The notes under the pieces: generated by a model | The model's database searches: none | The model's input: the letters and a program-made list of their open reading frames with translations, nothing else | What the model was told of the DNA's origin: nothing | Origin: Massilia sp. | GTDB lineage: Bacteria; Pseudomonadota; Gammaproteobacteria; Burkholderiales; Burkholderiaceae_D | Length of the DNA: 38,290 bases | Direction: 5' to 3' | Assembly (NCBI GenBank): GCA_025359245.1 | Contig: JANYGW010000223.1 | Span: 1-38,290 of the forward strand | Translations under genes and position numbers: made by a program | Shown here: one piece after another, positions 1 through 7,924 of the stretch | Position numbering within the stretch: the stretch's first letter is position 1 | How the letters are laid out: the number at the start of each line of letters is the position of its first letter

Positions 1-306
1 CAGGTTCTTGCCGGTGACGACGAAGTGGAAGTGGATCTTGGTGAACACCTTGGGGTCGGCATCGGCCCGTTCTGCCTTGAGCGTCACGTCGCAGCCGCGC
101 ACGTCTTCGCGCCCGCGCTTGAGGATCAGCACCACATCGTAGGCGGTGCAGCCGCCGGTGCCCAGCAAGACCATCTCCATCGGGCGCGGGGCCAGGTTGT
201 GGCCGCCGCCTTCGGGCGCGCCGTCCATGCTGACCATGTGGCCGGAACCGGTCTCGGCCCGAAAACTCATTCCGGCGGGGCCGTTCCAGCTGACTTTCAC
301 TTCCAT
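1..306 (-). CDS. OsmC/Ohr-family protein, 3'-truncated by window edge
   Basis: The first 102 codons are present; the rest lies left of the window. The reading begins MEVKVSWNGPAGMSFRAETG and continues with PRPMEMVLLGTGGCTAYDVV. That segment is the helix carrying the first of the two redox cysteines of OsmC/Ohr proteins (Cys53 here). Members reduce organic hydroperoxides with a Cys pair; the YhfA-like subgroup is less well defined. The second Cys would lie beyond the edge, so peroxidase activity cannot be confirmed. A minus-strand TACAAT (337-342) sits at a plausible -10 distance from the start, without a good -35. The gene follows natB on the same strand after 66 bp, and a shared transcript is possible but not shown. 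The family call is firm; the subgroup is open. Confidence 0.85.
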   Translation of the reverse strand, partial: MEVKVSWNGPAGMSFRAETGSGHMVSMDGAPEGGGHNLAPRPMEMVLLGTGGCTAYDVVLILKRGREDVRGCDVTLKAERADADPKVFTKIHFHFVVTGKNL

Positions 307-372
307 CGATACTCTCCGTTATAGGGTGGCTGCCATATTGTAATGGAGGCGGCCGGCGCGCGCTGCCGGCGC

Positions 373-1596
373 CTACACGGCCAGCACGTAGCGCTCGCTC
401 CTCATGCGCCAGCTGGCAAACGCGATGATGGCCAGCGCCGGCAGCAGTGAACTGAGGAAGGTGAGCGTGAACGGCAGCGCTCCCATGGTCTGCCCCTTGG
501 CCAGTTCGCGCAGCAAGGTCTGGTTCGACAGCATCGGCACCATGTACATCCAGGGCGCGGTCTCGAGCTCCATCATCGATACCGCCAGGCCGGGCAGCAG
601 CGGCACCAGCGTGAAGATCGACAGCACGCTCTGGGCTTCCTTGTAGGATTTCGAATTCATCGCCAGCGCGATCTGGGCCGCCGCCGCGAACAGGCACAGG
701 GGAACGGCGGCCAGGCACACGCGCGCCAGGTCGAGCGTGGTCACGCGCCACGACATGCCCACTTCCTCCAGCGGCAGCCAGCTCAGGATGCCGTGCGCCA
801 GCCCCAGTTCGAGCGACAGGCCGACAATCGACAGCGCCGCCGCCGCGATCCATTTGCCGCTGACCAGGGTCAGGCGGCTGACCGGCTGCGCCATCAGCAC
901 TTCGAGCGAGCGGCGCTCGCGTTCGCCGGCGGTGCTGTCGACCGAAGCCGACAGGCAGCACAGGAAGGCCGGCAGGAACAGGATGCCGAGGATGGCGCCG
1001 ATCATGGCGGCCGAGCGCGAGGCATTGCTGCCGGTGTCGTAGCGCTGCAGCTTGACCGGGGCCATGATGGCCGGCGAGACGCCGTGCGCCAGCAGGCGCG
1101 CGCCGGCGATGGCCGAGCTGTAGCTGGTGAGTACGTCCTCGACGTCGCGCTGGCGCGGGCCGTCGTCGCTGGCCGAATCGAACCACATCTCGATCTTGGC
1201 GGGGCGCATCTGCTGGTAATTTTCGGCGTACTTGTCGTCCAGGCGCAGCAGCGCCACCGTCTTGTGCTCCTTGAGCAGGCGGGTGATGGCTTCCTCGCTC
1301 ATCGGTCCGAGCTGGGTCACGCTGATGTTCTTCTGCTTGAGCTGGGCCATCAGCGTAGGCGCCTGGGCGGCCCCGATCACGGCCAGCTCCATGCCTTCGC
1401 GTTCGGGCTTGGTGGCGCGCTCGATCATGTGGTTCAGCATATAGCCGAGCATGAGCGGATACATCAGCACGAACAGCGCCAGCATCGCCAGCGCGCGCCG
1501 GTCGCGCAGGTGCTCGGTAAATTCCTTGATGAAGACGATCGAAAAGCGCGAGCGCATGCGCGGCTGCGGCGCCGCTTTCGCCTGGCCGGCGCTCAT
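373..1596 (-). CDS. natB: ABC-2 type transporter permease, NatB-like
   Basis: This 407-aa membrane component of an ABC exporter has one hydrophobic segment near residues 35-57, then a large non-cytoplasmic domain of about 150 residues, then about five hydrophobic segments from residue 215 to the C terminus. That is the layout of NatB/ABC-2 permeases. The motif STAGERERRSLEVLMAQP near residues 245-262 is the typical ABC-2 cytoplasmic coupling stretch. The start is set by the overlap with natA: the ATG at 1596 shares ATGA with the natA stop. An in-frame ATG 25 codons upstream would overlap natA further and adds an implausible Arg-rich leader. NatAB of Bacillus exports sodium; the substrate here cannot be read from sequence. 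Gene order hydrolase, natA, natB indicates one operon. The symbol is by family resemblance. Confidence 0.85.
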   Translation of the reverse strand: MSAGQAKAAPQPRMRSRFSIVFIKEFTEHLRDRRALAMLALFVLMYPLMLGYMLNHMIERATKPEREGMELAVIGAAQAPTLMAQLKQKNISVTQLGPMSEEAITRLLKEHKTVALLRLDDKYAENYQQMRPAKIEMWFDSASDDGPRQRDVEDVLTSYSSAIAGARLLAHGVSPAIMAPVKLQRYDTGSNASRSAAMIGAILGILFLPAFLCCLSASVDSTAGERERRSLEVLMAQPVSRLTLVSGKWIAAAALSIVGLSLELGLAHGILSWLPLEEVGMSWRVTTLDLARVCLAAVPLCLFAAAAQIALAMNSKSYKEAQSVLSIFTLVPLLPGLAVSMMELETAPWMYMVPMLSNQTLLRELAKGQTMGALPFTLTFLSSLLPALAIIAFASWRMRSERYVLAV

Positions 1597-2327
1597 GCGG
1601 AAATTCCCTCTTCGGTGCCGACCAGGCTGACGAAGGCGTCTTCCAGGCTGGCGATGCCGGTGCGCTCGCACAGCTCAATGGGCGAACCCTGGGCCACCGT
1701 GTGGCCCTTGGCGATGACGATCACGTCGTCGCACAGGTGCGTTACTTCCTGCATCACGTGGGTGGCCATGATGACGCAGCAGCCGTCGGCACGCAGCGCG
1801 GTGAGCGCGCTGCGCAGCGCGCGCGTGCTCATCACGTCGAGCCCGCGCGACGGTTCGTCGAGCAGCAGGTTGCGCGGACGGTGCAGCAGCGTGCGCGCCA
1901 GCGCCACCTTGATGCGCTGGCCCTGCGAGAAGCCTTTCGAGCGCCGTTCGAGGATGTCGTCCATGACCAGCAGTTGCGACACTTCGTCGATGCGCGCGTT
2001 GGCCGCCTGCGGCCGCATGCCATTCAGCTCGCCGAAGTAGACCAGGTATTCGCGCGTGCTCATGCGCTCGTACAGGCCGAACTGGTCGGTCAGGAAGCCG
2101 ATGTTGGTGCGCACCGTCATCGGGTCCTGCTCGGGGTCGACGCCGTCGATGCGGATGGTGCCGGTGTCGCGCTTGAGCAGGCCCACCAGCAGGCGCAGCA
2201 AGGTGGTCTTGCCGGCGCCGTTGGGGCCCAGCAGCGCGGTGATCTGGCCGTCGCGGGCGCCGAAGCTGACCCCGCCCAGGGCCTGCACGGCGCCAAATTT
2301 TTTGCGTACGTCGTTCACTTCAATCAT
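1593..2327 (-). CDS. natA: ABC transporter ATP-binding protein, NatA-like
   Basis: A 244-aa cytoplasmic ATPase that should power the downstream permease. Visible motifs are Walker A GPNGAGKTT (residues 34-42), a degenerate signature FSQGQ (133-137, in place of LSGGQ), Walker B LLLDEP (154-159) and the H-loop His190 in MATH. Short single-domain ATPases with the RGLDVMSTRAL stretch after Walker B are typical of the NatA/CcmA-like exporter group. The stop codon overlaps the permease start by 4 nt, implying translational coupling. The start lies 18 nt after the stop of the upstream hydrolase gene. The two transporter genes almost certainly form one complex. The substrate is unknown and the name is by family only. 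Confidence 0.9.
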   Translation of the reverse strand: MIEVNDVRKKFGAVQALGGVSFGARDGQITALLGPNGAGKTTLLRLLVGLLKRDTGTIRIDGVDPEQDPMTVRTNIGFLTDQFGLYERMSTREYLVYFGELNGMRPQAANARIDEVSQLLVMDDILERRSKGFSQGQRIKVALARTLLHRPRNLLLDEPSRGLDVMSTRALRSALTALRADGCCVIMATHVMQEVTHLCDDVIVIAKGHTVAQGSPIELCERTGIASLEDAFVSLVGTEEGISA

Positions 2328-2345
2328 GGCGGCCTCGCGCGCGAA

Positions 2346-3776
2346 TCAGGGTTGGGGCCCGGCGCTGCCGAGCTGGAAGGTCGGGGCCGGGATCTCTTTC
2401 AGGCAGGTGCCGTTGACCTTTTCGGCCGGCTTGTCGAGGAATTCGCGCAGCAGGCGCGGCGTGCAGCCCAGCTGCGAGACGCCATGCCCGGCCCAGGCCA
2501 CCGTCAGGTGCTGGGCCTTCTGCATGTATTTCCCGGCCGCCGCGGCGCGGTGCGGCGGCGTGACCGGATCGAGTTCGCCGGACAGCATCAGCACCGGCGC
2601 GGCGATCTGGCTGGACGCCAGCGCCGCGCTGGCGGGAACGTGCATCAGCGCGCACATCGCGACCAGCCGTTCGAGCATCGGCGCGGTCAGCGGGGCGGCA
2701 TCAAACGCCTTCAGCTGCGGCGTCAGGCGCGGCACGTCTTCGGCGCATACCACCGCCAGGTGCATCAATGACGCCACCGGGCCGTCGCCCGAAAAATCGC
2801 CGGCGGCATTGCGGCGCGCCACGAACGGCTCCCACTGGCCCAGGTAGGCGCTATGGATCAAATAGGGCAGGCGGCGCGCGTCGAGCGCGCTGTACAGGAT
2901 GTTGTGCACGGTGCCGAGGAAGCGGTCGCTGTTCATGTTCAGTGCGAGCGGGCGCGCGGTGCGCGGATCGGGCAGGTTCAGCTTGACGGCGCCGCCGGCC
3001 ACGCGCGCCGACACGGCGGCATATTCGCTGCGAATGGCCGGGAAGGCCGCATTGCACGCCTTGTCCGCGGCGCACTGGCGAAACACCAGTTCGAGCGCGG
3101 CCTGGCCGTCGCGCCCGCCCGCCGGGATCACCTGGTCGGGCGCGAGCACGCCGTCGAGGATGGCGGCGCGCAGCGTGGCCGGATAGGCGCGCGCATAGGC
3201 CTGCGCCAGGCGCGTGCCGTACGAGGCGCCCCACAGGTTGATGGCGCCGTAGCCGAGCGCGCTGCGCACCTGCTCGATGTCGCGCGCCGCATTGGCGGTC
3301 GAATAGGCGCTGAACGGCTGCTTGATGCCGGCGATGCAGGCGCGCGCGGCGGCGTCGTTCTCGGCGTCGGTCAGGCTTTCTTCATTGGCCTGGTGGGCGC
3401 AATCGAGGCGGCCCGACAGGCCGGTGCCGCGCTGGTCGATGAAGACGATGTCGCGCGTGGCGCGCACCCGGCGGAAGGTGTTATTGAGCAGGACCAGCAC
3501 GTCGGTGCCGGCCTGGCCGGGGCCGCCGGCCAGGATGAACAGCGGGTCGGGGCGCGCCGATTCGCGAAACGCGGGCGCCACCGTCACGTGCAGCTGCAAG
3601 CGGGCGCCGGCCGGCTGGCTGTAGTCGAGGGCGACCGGCAGTACGATGCAGCGCAGCACTTCCTCGGAACCCGGCAAATGGCAGCTGCGGCCTTGCTGGG
3701 CCACCGTCTTGGCCGCTGCCGCGCCGGCGCCAGCGAGCGCGAGCAAGGCGGCGCATACAATCAGGCTGGTTTTCAC
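2346..3776 (-). CDS. Secreted alpha/beta hydrolase, TAP-like peptidase (S33)
   Basis: A 476-aa hydrolase related to tripeptidyl/prolyl aminopeptidases. An N-terminal signal peptide (hydrophobic residues 4-22, cleavage probably after AAAAK or the preceding Ala run) indicates export. The oxyanion stretch ILAGGPGQAG is followed by FIDQRGTGLSG and the nucleophile elbow GASYG with Ser185. Asp403 (GELDPVTPP) and His431 (AGHGVS) lie in the C-terminal TAP-like domain, so the triad is complete. The start is GTG at 3776, preceded by a GAGGAG ribosome-binding site about 6 nt away. It is the first gene of an operon with the NatAB-like exporter, which suggests handling of a peptide or peptide-like compound outside the cytoplasm; that link is inference. 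A proline iminopeptidase or an esterase are alternatives. Confidence 0.88.
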   Translation of the reverse strand: MKTSLIVCAALLALAGAGAAAAKTVAQQGRSCHLPGSEEVLRCIVLPVALDYSQPAGARLQLHVTVAPAFRESARPDPLFILAGGPGQAGTDVLVLLNNTFRRVRATRDIVFIDQRGTGLSGRLDCAHQANEESLTDAENDAAARACIAGIKQPFSAYSTANAARDIEQVRSALGYGAINLWGASYGTRLAQAYARAYPATLRAAILDGVLAPDQVIPAGGRDGQAALELVFRQCAADKACNAAFPAIRSEYAAVSARVAGGAVKLNLPDPRTARPLALNMNSDRFLGTVHNILYSALDARRLPYLIHSAYLGQWEPFVARRNAAGDFSGDGPVASLMHLAVVCAEDVPRLTPQLKAFDAAPLTAPMLERLVAMCALMHVPASAALASSQIAAPVLMLSGELDPVTPPHRAAAAGKYMQKAQHLTVAWAGHGVSQLGCTPRLLREFLDKPAEKVNGTCLKEIPAPTFQLGSAGPQP

Positions 3777-3900
3777 ACGGACTCTCCTCGTTGGTGGCGA
3801 AGACAGTCTATGTTGCGATACTTTCCGCCGTCAATGAAAAGTTGTACAGCACGCACGCCGGGGCCGCGGTTTGCGGACACGGAGCGCGGCCGTTCGCAGT

Positions 3901-6588
3901 CTAGCCGGCCACATACACCATGGCGGCCCCGCCCACGGTCGTGCCGGCGCTGTTCTGCTGGGCGACCTGGATCAGGAACTGCTCGCCGGCGGCGGCGGCG
4001 GCCGGAATGACCGCCTGCAGCGACAGCGGATAGAGTGCATTCGGCGCCTTTTCAAGATGCACCAGCGCCTGCGAGCCCTTGACCTCGACATAGCGCTTCT
4101 CGCCGCGCACGATCACGTCGCCGCCTTCGACGCTGACCCGTCCCAGCTTGACGCTGGCGGCGCAATCGAAGCGCGAACCCTTGGCCAGCGTCAGCACGCC
4201 GCTGCAGCAGCCGAAGCGGGTCTGGACCTTGGTAGGTTCGAGGAATACCAGGGCCGAGCCGGCGCAGGCGTTGTCGGCAGTGCCGTCCTCGCCCTCGGCC
4301 TGCTGCGCCGCGCTGAAGTCGACCAGCGGGAAGGCGCTGCCGTCGTCATCGATCGACAGCAGCAGCGACATCGATTGCGGCAAGCGGCTGCGGTCGATCA
4401 GCAGCGTCATGCTGCGTTCGGCATTGAAGCGGCTGCCGGCGATGAAGTGGAAGCTGGCCGTGGCGCCGGCCAGCACGTCGATCACCGACAGATTGCGCTG
4501 GGCCAGGTTGTTCAGGCGCGGCACGATCGGATTGGCGCTCAAGGGCGACGTGCTGAAGGCATAGTCGTTGTCGGCCTTGACCACGGCCAGCAGGCAGGGA
4601 TGCCAGGCATGGCCGGACACCCAGCCGTACAGCGCCTCGGTCTGGGGCGCTTCGATACGGAACTTGGCCATCACGCTGGCGCCGGCGGCGATGCTGGCGA
4701 AAGTGGCGCTCAAAGGCGTCGGGCTGACATGGTTGGCGTCGGCCAGCGTCCAGTCCTGCGGATAGACGAACTGCAGGCCGACGAACGGCGTGATGCGGGT
4801 GCTGACGGTGACGTTGCGCGCGGCGCGCGGGCCGCGGTTGGTCACCCGCACGTAGATATAGTTGGCCTGGCCGCGTTCGACGTTGTTCGAGCGCAGCGGG
4901 TCGGACGGCACGAACACGCCGTCGTCGGTGATGCGCACCACGATGTCGGAGAAGTCCCAGAAATTGCCGCCCGTGAAAGGCTCGGCGCCGCTGTCGGACG
5001 GCGCGTCCTTGATCAGCACATCGGCTTCGTCGAGCGCGCGCAGCACGTTGATGCGGCCGTAGCCCATTTCCTGGTTCCAGCTGCCGTTCGGGTGGCCGGC
5101 GGTGTCGGCATAGGCGACGACGCCGGTCTTTTCGGCCGAGCGCTCGATCAGCGCGCGCACCTCGAGGTTGGTCAGGGCCGGATACAGCGCGCGGATCAGC
5201 GCGGCCAGGCCGGCCACGTGCGGGGTGGCCGACGAGGTGCCGTTAAAGGTCAGGAAGTAGTCGCCGGCCGCGCCGGCGCTGGTGTTGTAGCCGGCCGTGC
5301 CGCGCCGGTCGGTGGTCGGGATATGCACGCCGGGCGCCACCACCGAGATGGCCGGGCCGAAGTCCGAACCCCACCAGGTTTCGCCGTCCGGGCTGGCGGG
5401 GCTCTTGCGGTTGTCGATTTCGTCGGACGCGCCGACCGCGATCACGCGCGGATTGGTGGCCGGGTAGGTGATCGGGCCGTTGTAGTTGTGGGTGGCCACC
5501 GCCATCACCACGTCGTTGCCGAAGGCGCTCTGGATGGCCGGGTCGATGATCGCGTGGCTCCAGCCGTTCGAGCCGAAGCTCATGCTGATCACGTCGGCGC
5601 CGTTGGCGCTGGCCCAGGTGATGCCGGCCGCCACTTCGACGTCGCTCCAGTTCTGGAAAGCGACCGGCATGATGCGCGCGTTGCCGGCCACGCCGGAAAT
5701 GCCGAGGCCGTTGTTGAAGGTGGCCGCGACGATGCCGGCGCAGGCGGTGCCGTGGTTGCCGGTCGGCGAGCCGTCCGGCATCATCGTGCCCAGGTTGATG
5801 CCGGGGGTGGAAAAGCGCAGGTCCGGGTGGCCCAGGTCGACCCCTTCGTCGAGCACGCACACCACCGTGCTGGCGGCGCCCGTGCCAAGGTCCCAGCCGG
5901 TGCTGCCGGCGCCGCCGGCCTGGATCCGGGTCATGTCCCACTGCTGGGTAAACAGGGTGTCGCTGGGGACGATGGCGGTGGGGCGGATCAGCGGCATGGT
6001 CTCGAACTGGGCGTCCAGCACCAGGGCGCCGTTGTCGCTGGCCAGGCGCGCGCGCAGCTGGTAGGCATTGACCTCGCGCGCATTATTGATCTGGTAATAG
6101 CGGAAGCCGTTCAGGTATTTGGATTTTTCCGGCACCTCCTGCAATTGGGGCTCGGCGCCGCCGTTGGTGGCGGCCAGCACCGGGCCGCGCAGCTCGTTGG
6201 CGATGCCGTCGCGCTCGCGCAGGCGCACCACGATCACGTTCGGCAGCGGCACCAGCAGCGCGCGCCGGCCCGGTTCGCCGGCCAGGCGGTAGACCGGACC
6301 GATGAAGTCCAGGCCGAGGCTGGAGGCGGCTTTCTCGATCGCGTCGAAGCGCTCGTCGGTGAGCGCGCGGCGCGACTGGACGAAAAAGCGCTGGCTGGTG
6401 TGGTTGACCACTTCGCCGGGCACCGGCAGCGCCGTTTCTGTGTCTTCCAGAAACAATTCGAAGGCCGTCAGCAGCCCGGTCAGCTCGGCCATCTGCAGCG
6501 GGCGCTGGAAGGCCAGCAGCAAACGGGACGGGTCGAGCTGCATCGGTGCGCCCGAGCTGTGCAGCATTTCACTGGGAAAGTTTTTCAT
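3901..6588 (-). CDS. S8 subtilisin-like serine peptidase with long N-region and C-terminal beta-rich domains
   Basis: This 895-aa protein has a full S8 catalytic triad: Asp247 (VLDEGVDLGHPD), His279 (GNHGTACAG) and Ser452 (FNGTSSATPHVAG). The ATG at 6588 has a GGAG about 6 nt upstream; an in-frame ATG 42 codons earlier lies inside the rplM promoter region and adds no recognisable sequence. The N-terminal 230 residues are not a standard I9 propeptide and show no Sec signal peptide. After the catalytic domain a stretch near residues 560-660 (YIYVRVTNRGPRAARNVTV) resembles CARDB/DUF11-type beta-sandwich repeats used in adhesion or substrate binding. The last 150 residues are Ala- and Val-rich without a recognised domain. 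Export route is unclear: type I or another leaderless route, or a cytoplasmic role. Peptidase call firm, biology open. Confidence 0.9.
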   Translation of the reverse strand: MKNFPSEMLHSSGAPMQLDPSRLLLAFQRPLQMAELTGLLTAFELFLEDTETALPVPGEVVNHTSQRFFVQSRRALTDERFDAIEKAASSLGLDFIGPVYRLAGEPGRRALLVPLPNVIVVRLRERDGIANELRGPVLAATNGGAEPQLQEVPEKSKYLNGFRYYQINNAREVNAYQLRARLASDNGALVLDAQFETMPLIRPTAIVPSDTLFTQQWDMTRIQAGGAGSTGWDLGTGAASTVVCVLDEGVDLGHPDLRFSTPGINLGTMMPDGSPTGNHGTACAGIVAATFNNGLGISGVAGNARIMPVAFQNWSDVEVAAGITWASANGADVISMSFGSNGWSHAIIDPAIQSAFGNDVVMAVATHNYNGPITYPATNPRVIAVGASDEIDNRKSPASPDGETWWGSDFGPAISVVAPGVHIPTTDRRGTAGYNTSAGAAGDYFLTFNGTSSATPHVAGLAALIRALYPALTNLEVRALIERSAEKTGVVAYADTAGHPNGSWNQEMGYGRINVLRALDEADVLIKDAPSDSGAEPFTGGNFWDFSDIVVRITDDGVFVPSDPLRSNNVERGQANYIYVRVTNRGPRAARNVTVSTRITPFVGLQFVYPQDWTLADANHVSPTPLSATFASIAAGASVMAKFRIEAPQTEALYGWVSGHAWHPCLLAVVKADNDYAFSTSPLSANPIVPRLNNLAQRNLSVIDVLAGATASFHFIAGSRFNAERSMTLLIDRSRLPQSMSLLLSIDDDGSAFPLVDFSAAQQAEGEDGTADNACAGSALVFLEPTKVQTRFGCCSGVLTLAKGSRFDCAASVKLGRVSVEGGDVIVRGEKRYVEVKGSQALVHLEKAPNALYPLSLQAVIPAAAAAGEQFLIQVAQQNSAGTTVGGAAMVYVAG

Positions 6589-6699
6589 GGCAATCTCCGG
6601 TCGGTGGGGTGAGGGAAAGTCTATTGCCGGGCTGGCTGGCGCCAATTGCGAATTGTCATCGTCGGACGCTGATGTCGTTCTGACAGCTGAGCGCCGGGC

Positions 6700-6729
6700 T
6701 TGACTCGGCAGCATGAAATGCGCTATAGT
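6700..6729 (+). promoter_or_regulatory. Sigma-70 promoter of rplM-rpsI
   Basis: TTGACT at 6700-6705 and TATAGT at 6724-6729 are separated by 18 nt and match the sigma-70 consensus in 5 of 6 positions each. The predicted transcription start near 6736 gives a leader of about 100 nt before rplM. It lies upstream of, and divergent from, the S8 peptidase gene. Confidence 0.75.
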
Positions 6730-6735
6730 TGCCGG

Positions 6736-6792
6736 CTTTCCGTTTGCTCAGGAAAGAACTATAAGGCAGAGTCCGCAGGCAACAAGGGCGGA
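6736..6792 (+). promoter_or_regulatory. Structured 5' leader of rplM
   Basis: Two small hairpins can be drawn just after the predicted start: CTTTCC (6736-6741) with GGAAAG (6751-6756), and TCCGC (6772-6776) with GCGGA (6788-6792). In E. coli L13 represses its own operon through the leader; whether these hairpins serve that here is inference. Stems are short, so random occurrence is possible. Confidence 0.35.
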
Positions 6793-6838
6793 ACCACCAT
6801 TTGAGCGATTTAATAAGTTTTATATTTAGGAAGTCAAC

Positions 6839-7267
6839 ATGAAAACTTTTTCCGCTAAAGGACATGAAGTCCAGCGCGATTGGTTAGTGGTTGACGCGAC
6901 GGATCTGATCCTCGGACGTGTTGCCAGCGAAGTGGCACTCCGACTGCGCGGCAAACACAAACCGGAATTCACTCCTCACGTCGACACCGGCGATTTCATC
7001 GTCGTGATCAACGCAGGCAAACTGCGCGTGACCGGTACCAAGGCAACCGAGAAGACGTACTACCGTCACTCCGGCTACCCAGGTGGTATCTACGAAACCA
7101 ATTTCAAGAAAATGCAAGAGCGTTTTCCTGGTCGCGCGCTGGAAAAAGCGGTCAAGGGCATGCTGCCTAAAGGCCCGCTTGGCTACGCCATGATCAAGAA
7201 GCTCAAAGTGTACGCAGAAGGTTCCCACCCGCACGCGGCCCAGCAACCTAAAGCACTCGTTCTCTAA
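6839..7267 (+). CDS. rplM: 50S ribosomal protein L13
   Basis: A 142-aa protein, the normal length for bacterial L13. It begins [20 protein letters not shown] and carries the family stretches [21 protein letters not shown] and [21 protein letters not shown]13 is an early assembly protein of the large subunit that binds 23S rRNA. An AGGAAG ribosome-binding site ends about 4-5 nt before the ATG. Codon use is biased towards the optimal set, unlike the more G/C-saturated accessory genes on either side. It forms the conserved two-gene operon with rpsI, 9 bp downstream. Confidence 0.99.
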   Translation: MKTFSAKGHEVQRDWLVVDATDLILGRVASEVALRLRGKHKPEFTPHVDTGDFIVVINAGKLRVTGTKATEKTYYRHSGYPGGIYETNFKKMQERFPGRALEKAVKGMLPKGPLGYAMIKKLKVYAEGSHPHAAQQPKALVL

Positions 7268-7276
7268 GGAGCTGAC

Positions 7277-7669
7277 ATGATCGGTAACTACAATTACGGC
7301 ACAGGCCGTCGCAAGAGTGCAGTCGCTCGCGTGTTCATCAAAGTTGGCACTGGCCTCATCATCGTTAACGGCAAGCCAGCGTCGGATTACTTCTCGCGCG
7401 AAACGGGCCTGATGGTCATCCGTCAACCGCTGGAACTGACCGGCAATGTCGAGCGTTTCGACATCAAGGTCAACGTCCACGGCGGCGGCGAGTCCGGCCA
7501 GGCTGGCGCAGTTCGCCACGGCATCACCCGCGCCCTGATCGACTACGACGCGACCCTCAAGGGCGACCTGGCACGTGCCGGTTTCGTCACCCGCGATGCG
7601 CGTGAAGTCGAGCGTAAAAAAGTCGGCCTGCGCAAAGCACGTCGCGCAAAGCAATTCTCGAAGCGTTAA
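7277..7669 (+). CDS. rpsI: 30S ribosomal protein S9
   Basis: A 130-aa protein with the S9 hallmarks: [14 protein letters not shown] near the N terminus, [22 protein letters not shown] in the middle and the basic C-terminal tail [18 protein letters not shown]. The tail reaches the ribosomal P site, where the final Lys-Arg contacts tRNA; both residues are present. It is co-transcribed with rplM and followed by a stem-loop and an intrinsic terminator. A good AAGGAG ribosome-binding site lies upstream (7267-7272). Confidence 0.99.
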   Translation: MIGNYNYGTGRRKSAVARVFIKVGTGLIIVNGKPASDYFSRETGLMVIRQPLELTGNVERFDIKVNVHGGGESGQAGAVRHGITRALIDYDATLKGDLARAGFVTRDAREVERKKVGLRKARRAKQFSKR

Positions 7670-7682
7670 TTCGTTTCCCGCT

Positions 7683-7698
7683 GCGCACTTCGGTGCGC
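7683..7698 (+). other. UUCG-capped stem-loop after rpsI
   Basis: GCGCAC TTCG GTGCGC is a perfect 6-bp stem closed by a UUCG tetraloop, 13 nt after the rpsI stop. It has no T-run. It probably stabilises the mRNA 3' end or adds to termination together with the terminator that follows. Confidence 0.55.
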
Positions 7699-7706
7699 CG
7701 CATCAA

Positions 7707-7740
7707 AAGCCGCCCCGCTGCAAAGCCCGGCGGCTTTTTT
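7707..7740 (+). terminator. Rho-independent terminator of rplM-rpsI
   Basis: AAGCCGCC (7707-7714) pairs with GGCGGCTT (7729-7736) and runs into a stretch of six T, the usual form of an intrinsic terminator. Confidence 0.85.
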
Positions 7741-7755
7741 ATTGCCCCAGGATGG

Positions 7756-7817
7756 CAGAATTGGGGTCAGACCTCCATTTTAAAATGTTTTTAAATGGAG
7801 GTCTGACCCCAATTCTG
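7756..7817. repeat. Perfect 25-bp inverted repeat (GGGGTCAGACC-type element)
   Basis: The arms 7756-7780 and 7793-7817 are exact reverse complements over 25 nt around a 12-nt AT-rich loop. Each arm contains GGGGTCAGACC or its complement. The structure lies 16 nt past the rpsI terminator and is not followed by a T-run, so it is not a simple terminator. Elements with this core recur in many proteobacterial genomes (from memory, not checked) and are often thought of as REP/MITE-like. No second copy was noticed in this window. Confidence 0.8.
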
Positions 7818-7924
7818 CGGCAATTGTGGGGCTGGAGGCTCTCTACCTTCCGGCACATGCGCCTGGGCGCGCCAATCTTCAGAATGCTGTCACGCATTTG
7901 CGAAACATCATTGATGGAGATTGC

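Noticed and set aside
3871..6612. 913-codon open frame on the plus strand
   Set aside because: It is antisense to the S8 peptidase gene, with a composition rich in Arg, Gly, His and Ala that is typical of a shadow frame in GC-rich DNA; the minus strand shows full catalytic motifs.
7756..7817. Inverted repeat as a second rpsI terminator
   Set aside because: The hairpin is not followed by a T-run on either strand, and a good terminator already lies at 7707-7740.
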